Counted from the stretch's first letter, positions 47,908-58,653 are shown. The stretch is 64,000 bases of DNA from Gigaspora margarita (GCA_009809945.1 WTPW01000074.1:647407-711406); one strand, 5' to 3'. The notes: generated by a model not told the origin, from the letters alone. Translations and numbers: made by a program.

Positions 47908-48119
47908 AACATGATTTAAAATTAAAAAAAAATATTTATTTTATATATAATTGTATATTTTTTAATAATATATACTATATTATAAAATGTATGGACACTA
48001 TAGATACTATGGATATAGACATGGATATGGACAAGCCAAAAAAATGTATAAACATAGTAAACATAGTATCATTGCTCTAAAGTACATGTATTTACATTAT
48101 ATGATCTATATAGATTACT

Positions 48120-48990
48120 ACAAAATTCAAGATTAGGCATAATGTTATATGATTAGAAAAATTCAAACAAATGTTTATTTTAAAAAAAATTGCTTAATTC
48201 ACAAGAACTTGTATACTAAACCACCTTCTGTGCATTAATAAAAAGCTTTCCTTGAGCAATTTTACTATAAAATGCTTAAACACTAACTCTAACATAGCTT
48301 TTATCCTAACCCTAACCTAACATAAACAATATTGGTATTACTGTTTTTGTATGTAATATTATATAATCAAAATAAAGAGTACAAAAAATTAAGGTACCCT
48401 ATGGATTGATTCATTTACATTAATTCTATTTTTATTTATTTATTTATTATTTTACTTTAAAATTTTTTTTAAATCATTTTTTATTTAAATATATAAGTTT
48501 TATTTTTACTTATAATTTATTATTTATTTATTTATTTATAAGCTAGTTTTTTTTTTTAATATTATATAATATATTTTTTAATATTACTAAAAAAAAGTCT
48601 TATTTTAATTATTTTAATAACAAGTCATGTGCAGGGACTATCAAAAATTTGGATCCAAATTTTTCTAATTTTTTCAAAATTTTGGTCTTTGATTTAAAAA
48701 TTTTCAAATTTTAGTATCTAGCCCAAATTGTTTCAAATTTCAAACTACCAATAGAGGTGAGTCAATAGAAAAGAATCAAATTTTTTCTAAGTAAAAGTTT
48801 TCTCAACTTAAAGCTTAAATATTTTATTAACTATTTTATTAAATTTAATAAAATTTTTTTAAATTTAAATTTTAGATAATCCTAAGATTAAAATAAAAAA
48901 AATTTTATCAAAATTGGTTAAGTAGTTGTAAATTTTATTAATACTTATAGATGGCATATCATTTGCATGCAATTTATAAAATCAATTTAA
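48120..48990. other. AT-rich stretch with MITE-core and hairpin fragments
   Basis: 48120-48400 carries AACTCTAAC and CTAACCCTAACCTAAC with the ATTTTACTATAAAA phrase of the TTTGTCACC-end MITEs, ends not clear. 48740-48960 is one half of a GATC-hairpin-type unit beginning GAGTCAATAGAAAAGAATCA, comparable with 20626-20856. No gene. Confidence 0.4.
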
Positions 48991-49547
48991 CCTGGCAGTT
49001 TTGGTAATGCAAGAGTATTTTTGTGATATGTATAATAGTCTTGTACAGGACCTTGATAAACAATTCCTTTATTAAGGTGTTTATATTCTAATAATTTTGC
49101 TGATAAGCTTTTAATAAAACTTGGTTTGGTTCAATGATTTGGATAATATTTTTTTCTTTCCCATGTTTTCTTCAAGTTTTTTTTTTACAAAAAACCAACC
49201 AATTGTTCCCCTATGTAAATAAAAGAATAGATAATGATTATATATTAAAGTGCAAAGGATGTGATTAGTCAAGGAAATACATACAAGTTCCAGCGCCCAC
49301 ATCCAACATATGGAATTCATCAGTTGCGGAAGTATTATTCATGACTGAATGCAAAGTTTCGTTTAATGAGGGAATCTAAAGATATCTGATACAGATTGCA
49401 AAATTGGTACACCACGAGTGTCATCACGCGATAGCGAAGTACATGTTCAAAAGCTTGATTGTTTGTTAAATTTTGAAATTCAGTGCGAACACTAGCTTTA
49501 GCATCAAGTTCTTCTTGAGATATTTCGAAAACTATATCTTCTAACAT
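48988..49547 (-). pseudogene. Methyltransferase-like gene remnant, probably with one intron
   Basis: ATG at 49547 opens MLEDIVFEISQEELDAKASV, ...TNNQAFEHVLRYR. The protein-like reading then moves to a second frame (RGVPILQSVSDIFRFP) and a third (PSLNETLHSVMNNTSATDEF then HMLDVGAGT). LDVGAGT is the glycine-rich motif I of SAM-dependent methyltransferases. It is followed by a donor GTATGT (about 49287) and, after TTTACATAG, by GTIGWFFVKKKLEENMGKKK, then SFIKSLSAKLLEYKHLNKGI, VYQGPVQDYYTYHKNTLALP and KLPG with a stop at 48988. Two frame changes in the first exon mean a pseudogene, or sequence errors. Later methyltransferase motifs are not evident. Substrate unknown. Confidence 0.45.
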
Positions 49548-49839
49548 TATGGATCATAAATTTTAAAGAACACTTGAACAATACTGAAATATGCAACATA
49601 AAAGACATTCATTACGAAATTTTATGTACTAGCAGATTTTATAAAGTTCACATGTTAATATTCAACATACCGCTATTGTACATGTATGATATTTGTTATT
49701 CATGTTACCCTGAGATAGTATGTACGTAATATCATATAATGGAACGAAATCAGGTGAGAATACATAAACCACTCTCTATTGTTATCTCAAATTACGATTT
49801 TGTTGAGTTATTAATATTTTATTTAATGGTTTCAGATTC

Positions 49840-50130
49840 ACTCAGTTTCGATCAACTCACCAACAATTACTTTACAAACAATTTAGTTCGCAGAGAATCA
49901 AATTACAGGCAAGGATCTTTTACAGTCGATAAATTTACAGACAAGTACGTTTTATAATATTTATTTCACAGACAGCTAATTTCATAGAAAAATTAATTTT
50001 TGCCGTTGTCGATAGAGTTTAGATTTAAAATTGGTCAATTATAAAAAAAAAATGGTCGTGAAATATATTGTCAATAAATGAATTTGTCTGTAAAGTGATT
50101 GTTGATGAAATAATACGGAATAGAATCACT
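49840..50130. mobile_element. Palindromic element of the GTCAGTAAAATGA family, copy 2
   Basis: Arms with CAACTCACCAACAATTACTT and AAAGTGATTGTTGATGAAAT are inverted; both contain variants of TTTACAGACAA / TTGTCTGTAAA. Overlaps a 72-codon plus-strand frame (49739-49957) which therefore is unlikely to be a gene. Confidence 0.6.
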
Positions 50131-50689
50131 TATTAATAATGTATCGCTTGCTTTATTTTTAATTCAAAAAAGGCTCGTAACTTTTTTTTTTTATATAACA
50201 ATAGGTATATTTGTTTAGCAAATTTTTATCCTGATTTTAGTCAAATTATATGTGAATTTATAGAATTTAAAAGCTGTAACTAATATGCTAGATATCCTAA
50301 TTGTATTTTTATTGTTTTTCAACTTTTTTACCTTGTCTCACACCTGTTACAATGCCCATCATAAATATCTCTACAATAAATAAGATGATATAATTTATAA
50401 ATGGGTCATTGATGATAAATTTTCGACAGAAAACTTTACGTGGTTCGTATGGAACGGTCATCACCTAATGTGAAAGATTGACATGTATACGTACGTATAA
50501 GTACTGGTTAGTTAAACCCAGTTATTATGTTCTAACGACAAAGAATTTTAACTTAGATATAAAAATTCGGTTTGATGTTTTTTGGAATACCGTATTTATT
50601 GTAACAAATTTATCAATCCTACCAACGCTCCAAAAAATGGTACTAACAAAGTTGAAAACATTATTAATATCTATATATTAACTACCTTA

Positions 50690-50912
50690 GTTAGACATAC
50701 CCCCTATTTTTTAAAATTTATATGAATCCAATACACATTAATAGTAATTAATAGTATTTGCCCCTAATTTTTTAAATTTTATATAACTAACATATGTAAA
50801 ATCAACCAATAATATTGGAGTATTAATATTTTTGTGTTTTTTTTTCCAATACCCATCCCTTCTCATAGTTAGTTATGTTAAACAAAGAATCAAGTTGGTC
50901 TGGCCTTACAAT
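50690..50912. mobile_element. Harbinger-like MITE fragment
   Basis: Right end GTTATGTTAAACAAAGAATC-AAGTTGGTCTGGCC followed by TTA matches the end of the element at 6774-7015. The left end is diverged or missing. 50131-50689 contains no recognised gene. Confidence 0.55.
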
Positions 50913-51009
50913 CACACATGTATAGCAAATTACTAAATTGTTAAATAGTATATATTTGATAGCTCTATACTGTATTCCTATGTTATTAGCCAGAATGATT
51001 AAATTAATA

Positions 51010-51198
51010 TAATGTGCGACTGAAGCTGAGATTGGAGACTCTATCTAAATTTTTAATACCTACTAAAATTCGCTTATACTCTTTTATTAATAAAACTAAC
51101 CCTAAACCCAACCTAACTCTAAAAAAAAAAGCTGACAAAAAAGTCCTCAAAAGTTTTTAAATTTAAGATTAAATATTTCAAGATCTCAGCTTCAGCTG
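51010..51198. mobile_element. MITE with GACTGAAGCTGAGAT ends and shared telomere-like core
   Basis: Inverted ends GACTGAAGCTGAGAT / ATCTCAGCTTCAGCTGCCAC. Core CCTACTAAAATTCGCTTATA, then CTAACCCTAAACCCAACC and AAAAGCTGACAAAAAAG, is the same as in 60580-60804 and, reversed, 9711-9936. Flanking ATTAATATA on both sides suggests a duplication. Confidence 0.65.
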
Positions 51199-51289
51199 CC
51201 ACAATTAATATAAATTAATAAAAATCTAGCTGTTCTGTGTTACCTCTGAATTTATGTTGTTCCACACATGGATGTAAAATTTTATACAG

Positions 51290-51385
51290 ATTCGCGTTAT
51301 TTCGAAATACATTTTTTTAAAAAATTGCATATATGATTCAAAATAGCACTCATGAGTCCCGAAATAACGCGTCCGGAATAAATTT
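51290..51385. repeat. Hairpin with GCGTTATTTCG arms
   Basis: GCGTTATTTCGAAATA (about 51294) and CCCGAAATAACGCG (about 51359) are inverted. A further AAAATAACGCGCAAC phrase is at 54263. 51386-52290 holds no recognised gene. Confidence 0.45.
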
Positions 51386-52309
51386 ACAGAGAGTTTAGTA
51401 GCTATAACTTTTTTCCACCAAAATTAGTAAAATGATTCAAATTATCGCGTATGCGCGTTGTTACGCGCCTATATGGTAATTTGTAATTTTGAACACATGA
51501 TATACAGTTTGAGATTAATTTCGGCGATTAAGTAGTTACAATTCAGATCATACTGTATATTCAAATCAAATGATGCAGTAATGTTGCCGAACATTTGTAA
51601 AGCAGGTAATTTATATATAACGTGATAAAACTACATGATGATCCATCAAATTGCTTGATTGATATATGCCTACGAACTAAATTAATGGTAAATGTTCATG
51701 AACACATTTTAAACAATAAAGTTTTTTTTATAGATATCAGTATCGGTATTATCTAATGTCTTTTTTTTAGAAATATTGGGTAAACCTTTTTTTAAATTTA
51801 AAAAGAAAAACAAAAAATAAAAAATATTAATAAAAATGAAAATGAAAATGTAAATACTAGATTTGAAATTTTATATCAAAGTGGATAGTGATGAAAATAT
51901 TTAAAATGATGAAGAAACAAACTACAATAAAAATATAGAATAAGGAGTTTATTATTCGGTGCATCTCATTTATGGTCAATCAGATAGCACGATTGTGTGC
52001 GAAGATGTTGATAAGCAAATTCCCCGTATTTTTTGTCAGTTAAAATTTCGTTCAAGAAATCACTCCTTGCATTCTAACGAAAAAATATTTCTCGCAAAAC
52101 TTTTAATATAAAATCTTTCTTGGTAAAGGTTACTCGAGGAAAAATGTGGAAAATTTGGTTCTAGAACCAGAGATCCTACTGTCAATAGGATTCCTGGGGT
52201 AGGGTTAGGTTAAGTTGATCTTTATTAACAAGCAATATAGTTTGTTCCCTTCCCTAATTGCATGAAAACGGAAGTGTTTATATATATTGCATACATCTGA
52301 AGCTTTGCT

Positions 52310-52680
52310 ATTACATTTAGCATCTAATCAAGGTATCAAGGGTAAGCAATACTCATTTATATAACTATGACCTTCGCTTACATCATTTAACACAGAGGCG
52401 TCATATTATTGTTCTTTACATGTTGATCATTGGATCTGGCACTTTCTTGGTCACGGCCCTTGGTCAAGTACTTGATGCTCCCGTTACACTATATAAAATA
52501 CTATACGTACTGTACGTACTGTATGCGAAAAAAATTGTGTTATCATATAAACGGCACATCTCTAGGTTTACACATGTTAGCTACTTATAATTCCTCAGAT
52601 ACTTCATCGGGCCAATTTCATTTCTCCATTACAAATGCTTATTCGCCTCAACAACCTTCCCCTCGCGTCTTTATCTGATT
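52310..52680 (+). CDS. Possible intron-containing gene fragment with a membrane segment
   Basis: Unrecognised. A stretch of higher GC has splice-like signals. Acceptor ACATTTAG at 52321 and donor GTAAGC at about 52342 bound a 20-nt piece. Acceptor AACACAG at about 52395 opens a frame RRHIIVLYMLIIGSGTFLVT then ALGQVLDAPVTLYK, which includes one hydrophobic segment. A later piece after TTCCTCAG reads SGQFHFSITNAYSPQQPSPR with VFI and a stop at 52678. The frames do not join simply and there is no clear start, so this may be a decayed gene. Low confidence. Confidence 0.25.
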
Positions 52681-53373
52681 TAAGGCCTTCCGCCTGAAAC
52701 ATTCGTCTTTACCACTCCTTCAATAGCTCTTCATCAGGCTACTATCAGATTGTGAATGCCTGGTGTTAACACGAGTATCAGTCTTAGTATGATGGATATA
52801 AATAGTAATAACGAGAGTGTATATCGTATACAGTATATGAGTAGTATAAGTGATATAGAAGCATAATGACACGGCTTAATGTGATTTAGGAGCAAAAATT
52901 TACTAATAATTAGATATATATAACAAGCCTTACAAATTATCGATAATATAAAAACTAAGTCTTTTTTTAATTAAATAGATGTTTTAAATAGATATAAAAA
53001 TAATAAACGAAAGTTGATTAGTTTAGTTCTATAAAAAAATCATATACATATAGAAAAGGGGAACGTCAATCTCGCTTCTCTGCGACTTATTTCAAATTCG
53101 GTACATCATAACGTAATAACGATTTTTTTATGCAGCTACCAATCTCGCTCTGCTCGGACTCTGTTAAATCCAATTTTACATTACAGCTATTATTATTATC
53201 AGGTGAGAAATTCAATGTTCTCAATGTTCTCCGAGAACACTAATTAAATTTTAAGAAATAATTAGTTAAAATCAGTTCTTCATTTGGTAACATTAAATAA
53301 TATGTTTTTAATATTACTGTATTATGCAAATTTAATTTTCTATATTGAATTTTACACGTTGATTATCAAGAAT

Positions 53374-53474
53374 CCTGGGACAACTGAAAAAATTGATGAT
53401 GGCCGAATCGATAAGTTTCCAATATTAGCAGAGGTCGATAACTTATCGATTCATGTCATTTCAGTTGTCCCAGG
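53374..53474. mobile_element. 101-bp mini-hairpin with CCTGGGACAACTGAAA ends
   Basis: Perfect 16-bp inverted ends CCTGGGACAACTGAAA / TTTCAGTTGTCCCAGG, followed inward by ATCGATAAGTT on both arms. Non-coding. Could be a very short MITE or a structured site. The frame 53284-53565 running through it is probably fortuitous. Confidence 0.65.
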
Positions 53475-53884
53475 GTTTATGATAAGTAACTGTAATAATT
53501 TTTTCTATACCTCTCATTCTCACTTCTCTCGTTCCCATTCAAAACCGAGCTCTACATTTTTTTAAATCATAACATTACTATCAATTTTTTTTTTATAAAA
53601 TATCGTATCGTACTGAATCAAGATTAATCAAGTTCTATATTCACATGGTATTATTTAAATTTAGTCAAATTCTCACTAAAATTTTTATCTTTTTATGGTC
53701 TTCTATCGTGTGTGTGCATAAAATTTGCTGATTAATTTGAAAAGTTACTATTCCCTTAATTTTCTTACAGGTCGAGCGAATGCACGTTTTCCATTAGATT
53801 GCATGTAAATTGCAAGATAAGGTTATATAAAGTTTTGACAATAAGGCAATTAGAATTAATTATTACTATTATTTATCGTTACCA

Positions 53885-54005
53885 TCATTTCGTACTATCA
53901 CCCTCATTTTTTTTTTCAATTACTTCATTTTCACAGACGCTTATCGTTCAATTACTTCATAATGTATAATTTCACTGATCAATCACTTCATTTTTGTAAA
54001 TCGTT
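53885..54005. repeat. GTCAGTAAAATGA-family fragment, copy 3
   Basis: Repeats of CAATTACTTCATTTT, TTTCACAGACG and TTTCACTGATCAATCACTTC, as in the arms of 32090-32395. No full palindrome. Flanking DNA 53565-53884 and 54006-54464 has no recognised gene. Confidence 0.45.
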
Positions 54006-54464
54006 GTGTGAGCTAGGAGTAGGAATGTATAAGGAAGTAACCTTTGCTAGAAAGAAAGGATAGTTATAACTTTGTACATAATCTCTATGTAAATATGTAC
54101 GTACACACATTTGCTACCATAATTAGAAATTCCTTAACAATCTTAAATTCAGAAATTAAAACCTGTGTTAATCACTATAAACTCGCATTAATTAAAAATA
54201 CCTGCGGGGTGTTTATTTGAAATTTCCCTTTTTCGAAAAATTAGTTAAATTACCCGACCCGAAAAATAACGCGCAACAACCTTTTATGTAACTTAATGCA
54301 TTTTTTAATAAACCCCGTTGTTATTTATTTATTATAAGATTTCATATTCTTACTTAGGGATTTAAAACGTGATCTCAAAAATTATGATTGATTTAAATCT
54401 GTTAAAAAATGTTTAAATACATTATGATATGATTATGATCATATTGCATATTTTAATTGTAATT

Positions 54465-54775
54465 TTTTTCAGATGTTGATCGAAGGTACCATTAATCCAA
54501 ATTCGATGAACTTTTGTTTTTGTTTTAAGAGATTAGCAGAATTCGAATGAAAAAACGGTTACGATCAAAGTTGAACCCAATTTTTAAGCTCTTCCATTTT
54601 GATGAAGTTCAAATTTTTTACAAAAACCTTGATCGAAGATATCTCGACACCTACCTCGCCAAATTTGATGTACTTTTCTTTTTTTTTTTTATAGAGATTA
54701 GCAGAATTCGAATAAAAAAAGGTTCATCTGATTTAGCTGGGTGGATGTCGAGATATCTTTGATCAAAATTTGAGA
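54465..54775. repeat. GATC-hairpin units (diverged pair)
   Basis: Two units: GTTGATCGAAGGTACCATTA... and CTTGATCGAAGATATCTCGA followed by CACCTACCTCGCCAAATTTG, T-runs, GATTAGCAGAATTCGAAT and inverse arms ending GTCGAGATATCTTTGATCAA. Clearly the same phrase as in the arrays at 14.2-15.7 and 17.8-19.4 kb, diverged. 54776-55743: AT-rich, no recognised gene. Confidence 0.7.
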
Positions 54776-55743
54776 AAAAAAATTACAGAAAACCCAAATA
54801 ATCTACATTAATAGGAGTGTACATTATCCAAAAAAGGGTGTGGAAGTAACAATTCTCCCGATTAAAAGGTCATTTATTAAAATGTAAAAAAAACTTCCAA
54901 GAAATATAAAAGATTCATTGAAATTCAGGATTATGATTCTGGTTGGTGATGGGCTAAATTGATTACATTCTATTTTTAATCTTGTTGAATACTATTTAAA
55001 TTTTTGGTAAATAAATAGAATTTGAAACTTTCGATATTTATTTGCAATAACTATGATATAATTTATTTAAAAAAAAAAAAATTCGTTAAATAAAAATTCT
55101 AATTATTAAATATGTAATCTTTGCATCACGATTAGGAATACATACATTAAATCAATAGTTTATCACTGGCACAAATGCGAGATTATGAAACGTTGTATTT
55201 TTCGCCTTATACATTTAAAAATGTAATAGCTTAAAACGATTATATTCCTTATATTTTAATTTTTTTATATAATATTTAATAAATTCTAGCTCAAACTTTT
55301 GTGTTTTAGAAAAGTTTTAAAACAATTAAAAATTAAACCTTTTACTCAAACACGCAGGGGCTTGAAATAACACACAGGAGGCGCTATTTATGAACACAAA
55401 TACGGTGCGTAAATCCACTATTCTCGATTCCCAGAACTTTTATGCTTACGGTCTAGAGCTTAAATTCGACAAATGAAATTAGGAATTCTCTCCCCGGACC
55501 CTAACAATGTACGTACGTACAATAAGATCTAATATCAAATATGAATTGCACTTAAATTTGATTGGTATTGACCACTGTGACTGTTCGTGATTATTAACCA
55601 ATAATCTTGCACAAATTCAAGAAATGCTAAATATTTTGTAATAACAATATTCTGATCTATTTGGGAATTAGCGGCAGCGAAGTTCCACTTATTCACACAC
55701 CAATACGGATCAGAATATTATACATTAATCTCCTGATTATAAC

Positions 55744-56427
55744 GAGGGGTACCGAATAATTGATTGTGAAGCAATTAATTGCAATTATTTGATCACAATT
55801 AATTGATTGGTGGCGCAGCCACACTTAAACAATTGCAATTTTTGCCGCAGTTTGTAAATATGATAACTTACTGATCTTGACGTCAGAATTATCGGCAAAA
55901 AAAGGTTCATTATATGATTTAATAAAGAAAAAAAAAAAGGCAGATATGATTAGATAAATAAAAAAAAAGCTTATACGATTAAATGAATAAAAAAAAAAAA
56001 ACCTATATGAATGGATAAAGAAGTGTTTTTTAAAAAAAACACGTATACTGAAATAGTCTTTTTTTAAATCGATTACAATGAGCGCAAAAGTGTCAAACAA
56101 ATGCTACGTAGATGTCTTTTTTCGAACGTTTGTTTTCGCTTGTAAAGTATTATTATACGGACTGGGTTGACCCATATACCTTGGAAATCTTTTACTGATG
56201 GTAAAATGTTCAAATTAAACAATAGTTTCTACATGTATATGATTACATTTATTTTAAATGAAATTTTAGATACTGTATTTTTGCAATAAGATTTTCGATA
56301 CTTTTAGTATAAAAATTGCAATTATTTTTAATTATTTCGCAATTAATTGTTTTGCAATTATTTGTAACAATGTCAATTAAATATAATTGTGTAATAATTT
56401 AATTGCAATTCAATTTTCGGCACCCCT
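55744..56427. mobile_element. hAT-like element with AGGGGTACCGAA ends
   Basis: Ends GAGGGGTACCGAA and TTCGGCACCCCT; flanked by GATTATAAC on both sides (55735-55743 and 56428-56436). Arms are rich in CAATTAATTGCAATTA. 684 bp, no transposase. The duplication is perfect over 8-9 bp, so the insertion is fairly recent. Confidence 0.8.
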
Positions 56428-56804
56428 GATTATAACTACCGTAAAACGGAAAATAATCAACTATAATAAATTTATGTTCCATAAATAAGCACTATTAAAT
56501 AAGCTTAAATTAAATTAATTATAAGATTAATTTTGAATTTTACGGTATTAAATGTTAAAACTTTAATAATTCTTTTTAATCTTCAAAAATCCCCCTCGTA
56601 CTAATATATTAAATAATAATTAATACCCTTAAATTTAATTGAAATATTTAAACTGATTATATCCAAAGAATTTCTTGCTATATGATACTAATACCTATTC
56701 ATGATTATGCAGGGTATATCAAGATTGTGCTTATTAATATTCTAAGAATTTTTAATGATTCATTATCGAGAATATACGTTATTGTATCGAATTTTTCCGC
56801 AAAA

Positions 56805-56812
56805 TATAAATA
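56805..56812 (+). promoter_or_regulatory. TATA-like box
   Basis: TATAAATA, 55-62 bp upstream of the ATG at 56867, at a usual distance for a fungal core promoter and without another ATG in the first-exon frame between them. Confidence 0.45.
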
Positions 56813-56866
56813 TTCGATTTATTCCACTTTTTTTAAGATTAACAGACTTGCTAAAACTTTATCAAC

Positions 56867-58524
56867 ATGTTATTGAAATTTTATCTCGCTATCCTTTTGC
56901 TTCTCATTTCAACCGTTTCCTTTACTATTGCCGAACCCATTGCCGAGCCCATTGCGGAGCCCATTGCCAATCCTGTTGCAAAACCTATTGCCGAACCTGT
57001 TGCCAAACCTATTGCCGAACCTGTTGCAGAACCTATTCTTGAACCTGAAGAGAATTCTCATGGTATATTGTAGTTTATAAATATTCCTGTTTACTTTGAT
57101 ATTTTATTAACCGGAATTTTTCTTGTTCTTTTTTTTTTGAATTATTTTAGAGTATGTATTTTATTATGTCTATAGATATATATTATAATCTATATACATT
57201 TACAAATATTATAATCTAATATTTTTTTCAATTTTTAGTTTAAATCCTAGAAGGTATACATTGTTTTTTTTATTAAAAGTCTTTTGTATTTAAACTGAAT
57301 TGTTTTAATTTATTTTACGTTTTGTATGTTTTTTTTTTTACAAATTTTTGTTGATTGATTAGAACAAGATTGTACGTATAAATAAGTTTATTAATTTTAT
57401 TATTGTATTTTTTTAGTATATTTTATAACTTAATAGTATACCTTTTTAACATATTTATTTATTAATTTTTATTAGTGTACGAATATAAGTTTAAATTTAT
57501 TCATTTTAAATCATATTTTATTCATCTTTTATAATTTAATAATGAAATTCCTTTCGTTAATTTCTTTCATGATTCATTAGTGTGTAAGTAAAGCTAAATA
57601 TAATTAGTTTTAAATTAGTTATTATTAACTATATTATATAATCAAATAATTTTTTTTTTGTTGATTAAACTGTAGTGTGTAAGTATAACTTAATTTTGTT
57701 TATTATTATATTTTGATTTTATAATCTAACAACATATCTTTTTTTGCAAATTTTTATTAGCGATGGCGCTGGGTAAATATAAACTTTATTTATTTTAATA
57801 GTATTTTATAATTTAATAATATTTTATGATTTAATAATACTTATATATATTTATATTAAATTTATTAGATCGTATGTATAAATATAGTTTTAAATCATGT
57901 TTTAATTATGGGTTGTAATATTTTATAATCTAATAATACTTATATATATTTATATTAAATTTATTAGCACGTATGTATAAATATAGTTTTAAATTATATT
58001 TTAATTATGGGTTGTAATATTTTATAATTTAATAATACTTACATATATTTATATTAAAATTATTAGCACGTATGTATAAATATGGTTTTTAATTGTGGTT
58101 TATAATATATAATTATAATTTAATAATATCTATTTATTTATTAAATTTGTTAGCGCGTATGTATAAATATAAATTTCAATTATGTTTTTTAATTGTGGTT
58201 TATAATATTTTATATTTAATAATATGTATTTTAATTAAATTTACTAGCGTGTATGTATAAATATTTTATTTAATTAATGGTTTATAATTGGTTTAATTTA
58301 ATAATATATATTTTTATTAAATTTACTAGCATGTATGTATAAATATAATTTTAAATTTTATTTTAATTTGGTTAATAATAGTTTATAACTTAATACTAAA
58401 TAAGTTTTTTATTAAATTATTAGTGCATAGTAAATATAAATTTAATTTATTATTTTCATTTATATTTTTAATTGCATTTCATAATCTAATTACATTTTTT
58501 TTAAAGCGTTGGTGTTGGTGGTAA
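56867..58524 (+). CDS. Secreted repeat-peptide gene with a micro-exon array (predicted)
   Basis: Exon 1 (56867-57062, 65 codons) encodes a signal peptide (MLLKFYLAILLLLISTVSFT, cleavage probably after Ala22) and an acidic EPIAEPVA/KPIA repeat to about residue 60. It ends at donor GTATAT; a branch-like TTATTAAC and acceptor TTTTAG give an 88-nt intron. Downstream, acceptor/donor pairs enclose tiny exons: 57151 (1 nt), 57239-57253 (15), 57363-57371 (9), 57476 (1), 57581-57583, 57676-57678, 57761-57772 (12, RWRW), 57869-57871, 57968-57970, 58067-58069, 58154-58156, 58248-58250, 58330-58332 (3 each), 58424-58429 (6), and a last exon 58507-58524 (RWCWW, stop). Introns are 77-109 nt. The sum is 282 nt, in frame: 93 residues, with a dibasic PRR site before the Cys/Trp/Arg/His tail. 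A simpler alternative is that exon 2 runs from 57151 to an early stop (EYVFYYV...). No homologue recognised; secretion is well supported, the tail is inferred. Confidence 0.5.
57840..58440. repeat. Tandem repeat of micro-exon plus intron, ~80-99-bp units
   Basis: Six to seven units, each TTTATTAG + three bases + GTATGTATAAATAT + AT-rich spacer + TTTATAATTTAATAAT. The three bases are ATC, CAC, CAC, CGC, CGT, CAT, then a six-base variant TGCATA. Periods 99, 99, 87, 94, 82, 94. The acceptor and donor halves are the best-conserved part of the unit; spacers drift in length and sequence. Confidence 0.85.
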
Positions 58525-58653
58525 AAAGAAAATATTAAATATTTTTCTTTCATAAAGATCTAAATGTTGTATTTACAGTATTGGGAAAATTAAGATTTTA
58601 ATTAGTTAGTTTAAAGGAAATTCAATTTTATTAAATTTTTTTGCTATAATGTT

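Larger units (their letters stand above)
46890..48070. mobile_element. Old relative of the CAGTGTTGT MITE, split by two insertions
   Basis: Three pieces together follow the MITE consensus: 46890-46927, 47216-47280 (TGAAATTACTTAAAATTTTA) and 47908-48070 (ATATGGACAAGCCAAAAAAA). They are separated by a young copy of the same MITE (46928-47207) and by a SINE (47281-47907). Strongly diverged. Confidence 0.6.

Noticed and set aside
53284-53565. 93-codon plus-strand frame as a secreted or membrane protein.
   Set aside because: Its middle is the 101-bp hairpin with perfect 16-bp arms, and the rest has no recognisable domain or codon pattern.
56755-57042. 95-codon frame overlapping exon 1 of the secreted-peptide gene in another phase (Cys/Thr-rich repeats).
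   Set aside because: It is a shifted reading of the EPIA repeat; the frame from 56867 has a clear signal peptide and a TATA-like box at a suitable distance.
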